9,000 nucleotides of DNA from CAZSTA01 sp964609495 [NCBI: uncultured bacterium] (lineage in GTDB: Bacteria > CAZSTA01). How positions within the stretch are numbered: the stretch's first letter is position 1; the number at the start of each line of letters is the position of its first letter. The position numbers and the translations under genes are program-made. This document shows, piece after piece, positions 6,645 through 9,000 of this stretch. The notes beneath the pieces were generated by a model. The model saw nothing but the letters and a program-made list of their open reading frames with translations. It did not search any database and had not been told where the DNA came from. Location: positions 1 through 9,000 of the forward strand of contig CAZSTA010000154.1 in NCBI GenBank assembly GCA_964609495.1, written 5' to 3'.

Positions 6645-6684
6645 TAGTTACGTTTCCTCCTAGCTCCTGATATTCGGTGTAATA

Positions 6685-8037
6685 TCATTCATCATTGCCT
6701 CTTATAGCCTCAGCTATGTTTTCTGCCAAATCCTCTAACTCTCTCATATCTGGTCCCTCAACCATAATTCGAATTAAGGGTTGGGTGCCCGAGGGACGGA
6801 TTAAGACCCGGCCTCGTCCCTCAAGTTTTCTCTCTGCCTCAGCGATCGCTCTCTCGACCTCCTTGTCCTTCCTCCATCTTCCCTTATCTTTAACTTGAAC
6901 GTTGACCAATAGTTGAGGTAGCTTCTTCATAATACTTGCTAATTTAGAGAGGGACTCCCCCGAAGCGACTAAACAATTCAGAAGCTGGAGAGAAGTAATT
7001 ATCCCATCTCCGGTCGAACTATGATTGAGAAAGATGATGTGTCCGGATTGCTCTCCTCCGAGAATGACTCCTCTTTTGTGCATCTCTTCCAGAACGTATC
7101 TATCTCCCACTTTAGTTCTGATCATCTTAATTCCTAATCTGGAGAGGGCTATCTCTAATCCGATATTACTCATTACCGTAGTTATCAAGGTATTATTGAC
7201 GAGCATATCATTATCTTTAAGATAGTTGCTACATATAGCCATAATCTGATCTCCATCAACTATATCCCCTCTCTCATCCGCTAGGATAACGCGATCAGCA
7301 TCACCATCGAAGGCTAAACCCAAATCTGCTCTATGAGCCAAGACGGATCTCTGGATCGTTTCGGGATTGGTTGAGCCACAGTTAACGTTTATATTCACCC
7401 CGTTTGGTTTATCATAGATAGATATTACCTCTGCTCCTAAACTTTGAAAGAGGTAAGGTGCTAGATTGTAACTTGCCCCATTGGCGCAATCCACAACTAA
7501 CCTCAAACCCTTAAGATTCAAATTCGCGGGGATAGCACTCAAGACGAAATCCGAATATCTTTTGTTGGCATCTTCAACCTCCCGAATCCTTCCCACCTCT
7601 TCACCAATAGGGCGATAATCATCTATATCGCCATTTTTGATTATGTTCTCTATCCTATCCTCTAACTCATCATCTAACTTAAATCCCTGGGCAGAGAAGT
7701 ACTTTATACCGTTATCCTCCATAGGATTATGGGAGGCCGAGATCATCACTCCCGCATCTGCAGAGAGATCTTTAGTCAGAAAAGCCACAGCCGGGGTCGG
7801 CATTACACCCACTCGTAGGACATCCACTCCTACTGAACATATACCAGCGATCATAGAGGCCTCCAGCATATCCCCGGAAATCCTGGTATCCTTACCAATC
7901 ACTATCCTTGCTTTTGTCCCTTTGCCCTGAGAAAAGAGAAAAGCTCCTACTCTTCCCAGCTTAAAAGCCATCTCTGGGGTCATCGGCTCTTGATTGGCTA
8001 TCCCTCTCATCCCATCGGTGCCGAATAATCTCTCCAT
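6685..8037 (-). CDS. glmM: Phosphoglucosamine mutase
   Basis: GlmM interconverts glucosamine-6-phosphate and glucosamine-1-phosphate, the step before UDP-GlcNAc in peptidoglycan synthesis. The 450 residues match the family's usual length of about 445-450. All four alpha-D-phosphohexomutase domains show their motifs: the start FGTDGMRG (5-12), the phosphoserine loop ISASHNPMEDNG (99-110, Ser102), the Mg2+ loop DGDADR (244-249), the sugar-binding GGEQSGH (327-333), and the phosphate-binding loop RPSGTQP (414-420). The last motif is normally RPSGTEP; Glu419 is Gln here (CAA for GAA). The start is ATG at 8037, where MERLFGTDG is the expected N-terminus. AGGAG lies about 13 bases upstream, longer than ideal. 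It follows the YbbR-like gene by 21 bases in the classic cdaA-cdaR-glmM order. In characterised species GlmM binds and inhibits CdaA, so adjacency fits direct coupling of wall synthesis and c-di-AMP. Confidence 0.97.
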   Translation of the reverse strand: MERLFGTDGMRGIANQEPMTPEMAFKLGRVGAFLFSQGKGTKARIVIGKDTRISGDMLEASMIAGICSVGVDVLRVGVMPTPAVAFLTKDLSADAGVMISASHNPMEDNGIKYFSAQGFKLDDELEDRIENIIKNGDIDDYRPIGEEVGRIREVEDANKRYSDFVLSAIPANLNLKGLRLVVDCANGASYNLAPYLFQSLGAEVISIYDKPNGVNINVNCGSTNPETIQRSVLAHRADLGLAFDGDADRVILADERGDIVDGDQIMAICSNYLKDNDMLVNNTLITTVMSNIGLEIALSRLGIKMIRTKVGDRYVLEEMHKRGVILGGEQSGHIIFLNHSSTGDGIITSLQLLNCLVASGESLSKLASIMKKLPQLLVNVQVKDKGRWRKDKEVERAIAEAERKLEGRGRVLIRPSGTQPLIRIMVEGPDMRELEDLAENIAEAIRGNDE

Positions 8038-8058
8038 CTATATTATCTATCTCCTCTC

Positions 8059-8487
8059 TTATTCCGATTTTATCCTGCTTATGATTCTAACCGGAACTAT
8101 TTTGACCACTTTTACATTGGGAGGAGCGTAGGCTACTATATTCCTAGAAAATTCCTTATTAATCCCTTTTAGATCAATAGCAGCCCTTATATCGCCCTCT
8201 TTTAATCCTCTGAGTTCTTCCTCCTCCCCGCGAATCGTAACCTGAATCTTATCGGGAATTATATCATCTAGATCCCACTTCGGGGGATGTAATACCTCTA
8301 ATTTCACCTCAAGGATCATATCCACTTGGGGATTAGTATCATTCGTAGTATTAAAGTCTGCTCGCTTTTGATAAGGCAAGATGGGGATATTGATAATACT
8401 AAAGCGCAATAGAACTGCTATGAGAATAGATAGTAGCTTTATATCCCAATTTTCAACGAAGAATTTTTTAAAAGATGCCCACTTCAT
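8059..8487 (-). CDS. cdaR: Short YbbR/CdaR-like membrane protein
   Basis: CdaR (YbbR) proteins are membrane-anchored regulators that bind the diadenylate cyclase CdaA. This one has 142 residues. A short N-terminal part, KFFVENWDIKLLS (8-20), matches the usual NWxLKLLS leader. One membrane helix spans about residues 17-35 and has an Arg at residue 28. The rest should be outside the membrane. One YbbR repeat is visible (about residues 77-136: IPDKIQVTIRG, then DIRAAIDLKG, then NVKVVKIVPVRI). Firmicutes CdaR proteins carry three or four repeats, so this is a minimal form. The start is ATG at 8487, 16 bases after the cdaA stop. The ribosome site is weak, suggesting coupling to cdaA translation. 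The stop is 21 bases before glmM. The identification rests on the repeat, the helix and the gene order together; the symbol follows the gene order. Confidence 0.85.
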   Translation of the reverse strand: MKWASFKKFFVENWDIKLLSILIAVLLRFSIINIPILPYQKRADFNTTNDTNPQVDMILEVKLEVLHPPKWDLDDIIPDKIQVTIRGEEEELRGLKEGDIRAAIDLKGINKEFSRNIVAYAPPNVKVVKIVPVRIISRIKSE

Positions 8488-8503
8488 CTCATTAAACTTT
8501 GTC

Positions 8504-9000
8504 CTAGTGTTGAATTGCCCTTCTCCTGATTGGTTTGAAGAAGGATGTCTTCACCGCCTTAGGCAAATACAACCTCTCCAGGAGCTTCCTGAGAGTAACC
8601 TTATCCAGATAACGAGTTAAACGACCATTATTGGCAACCGAGATTATACCTGTTTCCTCTGAGACGACAATAACTATAGAGTCTGTAAGCTCAGCAGTTC
8701 CCAAGGCGGCTCGATGACGAGTTCCTAATCTGTTATCCAAACTCGTTCCTTGACTCAAGGGAAGGAAACAGGCAGCTAATTCGATTCTATTTTTCTTAAT
8801 TATCACTGCTCCATCATGAAGAGGGGTTTTGGGAATAAAGATATTGGCCAAAAGATCGGCGGAGATCAAGCTATCAATTCTGACTCCCCCTTGGATTATA
8901 TCTTTCAGCCCCATCTCTCTCTCCAGAACAATGATCGCCCCTGCTCTCTCCTGAGATAACTCGTCACACGCTTTCACGATCTCCTCTATCGCTTCCTCCC
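8504..9000 (-). CDS. cdaA: Diadenylate cyclase (CdaA type), N-terminus beyond window
   Basis: CdaA condenses two ATP into cyclic-di-AMP at the inner face of the membrane. The frame is open to base 9000, with 164 complete residues before the TAG at 8506-8504. The GTG at 8977 is internal: the upstream codons continue the family pattern (EEAIEEIVKACDELS). The DisA_N/DAC catalytic domain is almost whole: GAIIVLERE (20-28), the catalytic LHDGAVII (60-67, Asp62-Gly63-Ala64), the ATP-binding GTRHRAALG (92-100), and SEETG (113-117) with the conserved Glu. The C-terminal tail is basic (FFKPIRRRA). The membrane helices of CdaA would lie in the missing part. A DisA assignment is unlikely because no DNA-binding helix-hairpin-helix follows the domain and the next genes are cdaR and glmM. 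It is the first visible gene of this operon. Confidence 0.95.
   Translation of the reverse strand, partial: EEAIEEIVKACDELSQERAGAIIVLEREMGLKDIIQGGVRIDSLISADLLANIFIPKTPLHDGAVIIKKNRIELAACFLPLSQGTSLDNRLGTRHRAALGTAELTDSIVIVVSEETGIISVANNGRLTRYLDKVTLRKLLERLYLPKAVKTSFFKPIRRRAIQH

Noticed and set aside
6669-6686. Intrinsic terminator after glmM
   Set aside because: GATATT and AATATC can pair around a 6-base loop, but the stem is AT-rich, overlaps the stop codon and has no following T-run.
8504-8977. cdaA starting at GTG 8977
   Set aside because: The frame stays open to base 9000 and the upstream codons match the conserved family sequence, so the GTG is internal.

Overview
The window reads as ordinary chromosome from an uncultured-type bacterium. 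Every supported gene lies on the minus strand, so transcription runs from base 9000 towards base 1. Base composition looks moderate to AT-leaning by eye. Arginine is often AGA/AGG, isoleucine is often ATA, and GTG and TTG starts are used beside ATG. The cdaA-cdaR-glmM block is best known from Firmicutes but also occurs in other lineages. The response regulator is of a type I recall from Deltaproteobacteria-like and candidate-phylum genomes. I cannot place the organism below Bacteria with confidence.

Region 1 (9000 to 6685) is the cyclic-di-AMP / cell-wall module. It holds the 3' part of a diadenylate cyclase gene (cdaA), a short single-domain YbbR/CdaR-like membrane protein, and phosphoglucosamine mutase (glmM). 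The genes are 16 and 21 bases apart and almost certainly co-transcribed. In characterised species CdaR and GlmM bind and modulate CdaA, which couples c-di-AMP synthesis to peptidoglycan precursor supply.

Region 2 (6684 to 4730) holds a 599-residue PAS-REC-REC-GGDEF-like regulator. It has its own sigma-70-type promoter (TTGACA, 17 bases, TAATAT with an extended -10) and a leader of about 80 nucleotides. The leader can form two stem-loops, the second of which overlaps the Shine-Dalgarno sequence. The C-terminal signature is GGDDF, not GG(D/E)EF.

Region 3 (4729 to 4488) is a non-coding spacer filled with GC-rich palindromic modules. A 40-base core in it matches 37 of 40 bases, in opposite orientation, with a second copy at 711-750.

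Region 4 (4487 to 780) is a tight gene set. A methylated-DNA cysteine methyltransferase overlaps an EamA-family transporter, which overlaps a small cupin. A secreted glycosyl-hydrolase-like protein follows 46 bases later. Region 5 (779 to 1) has the other palindromic repeat copy and then a second EamA transporter, cut off by the window edge. The window has no RNA genes, CRISPR array, insertion sequence or phage gene that I can support. The most unusual items are the palindromic repeat pair, the structured leader of the regulator gene, and the variant GGDDF domain next to a c-di-AMP operon.
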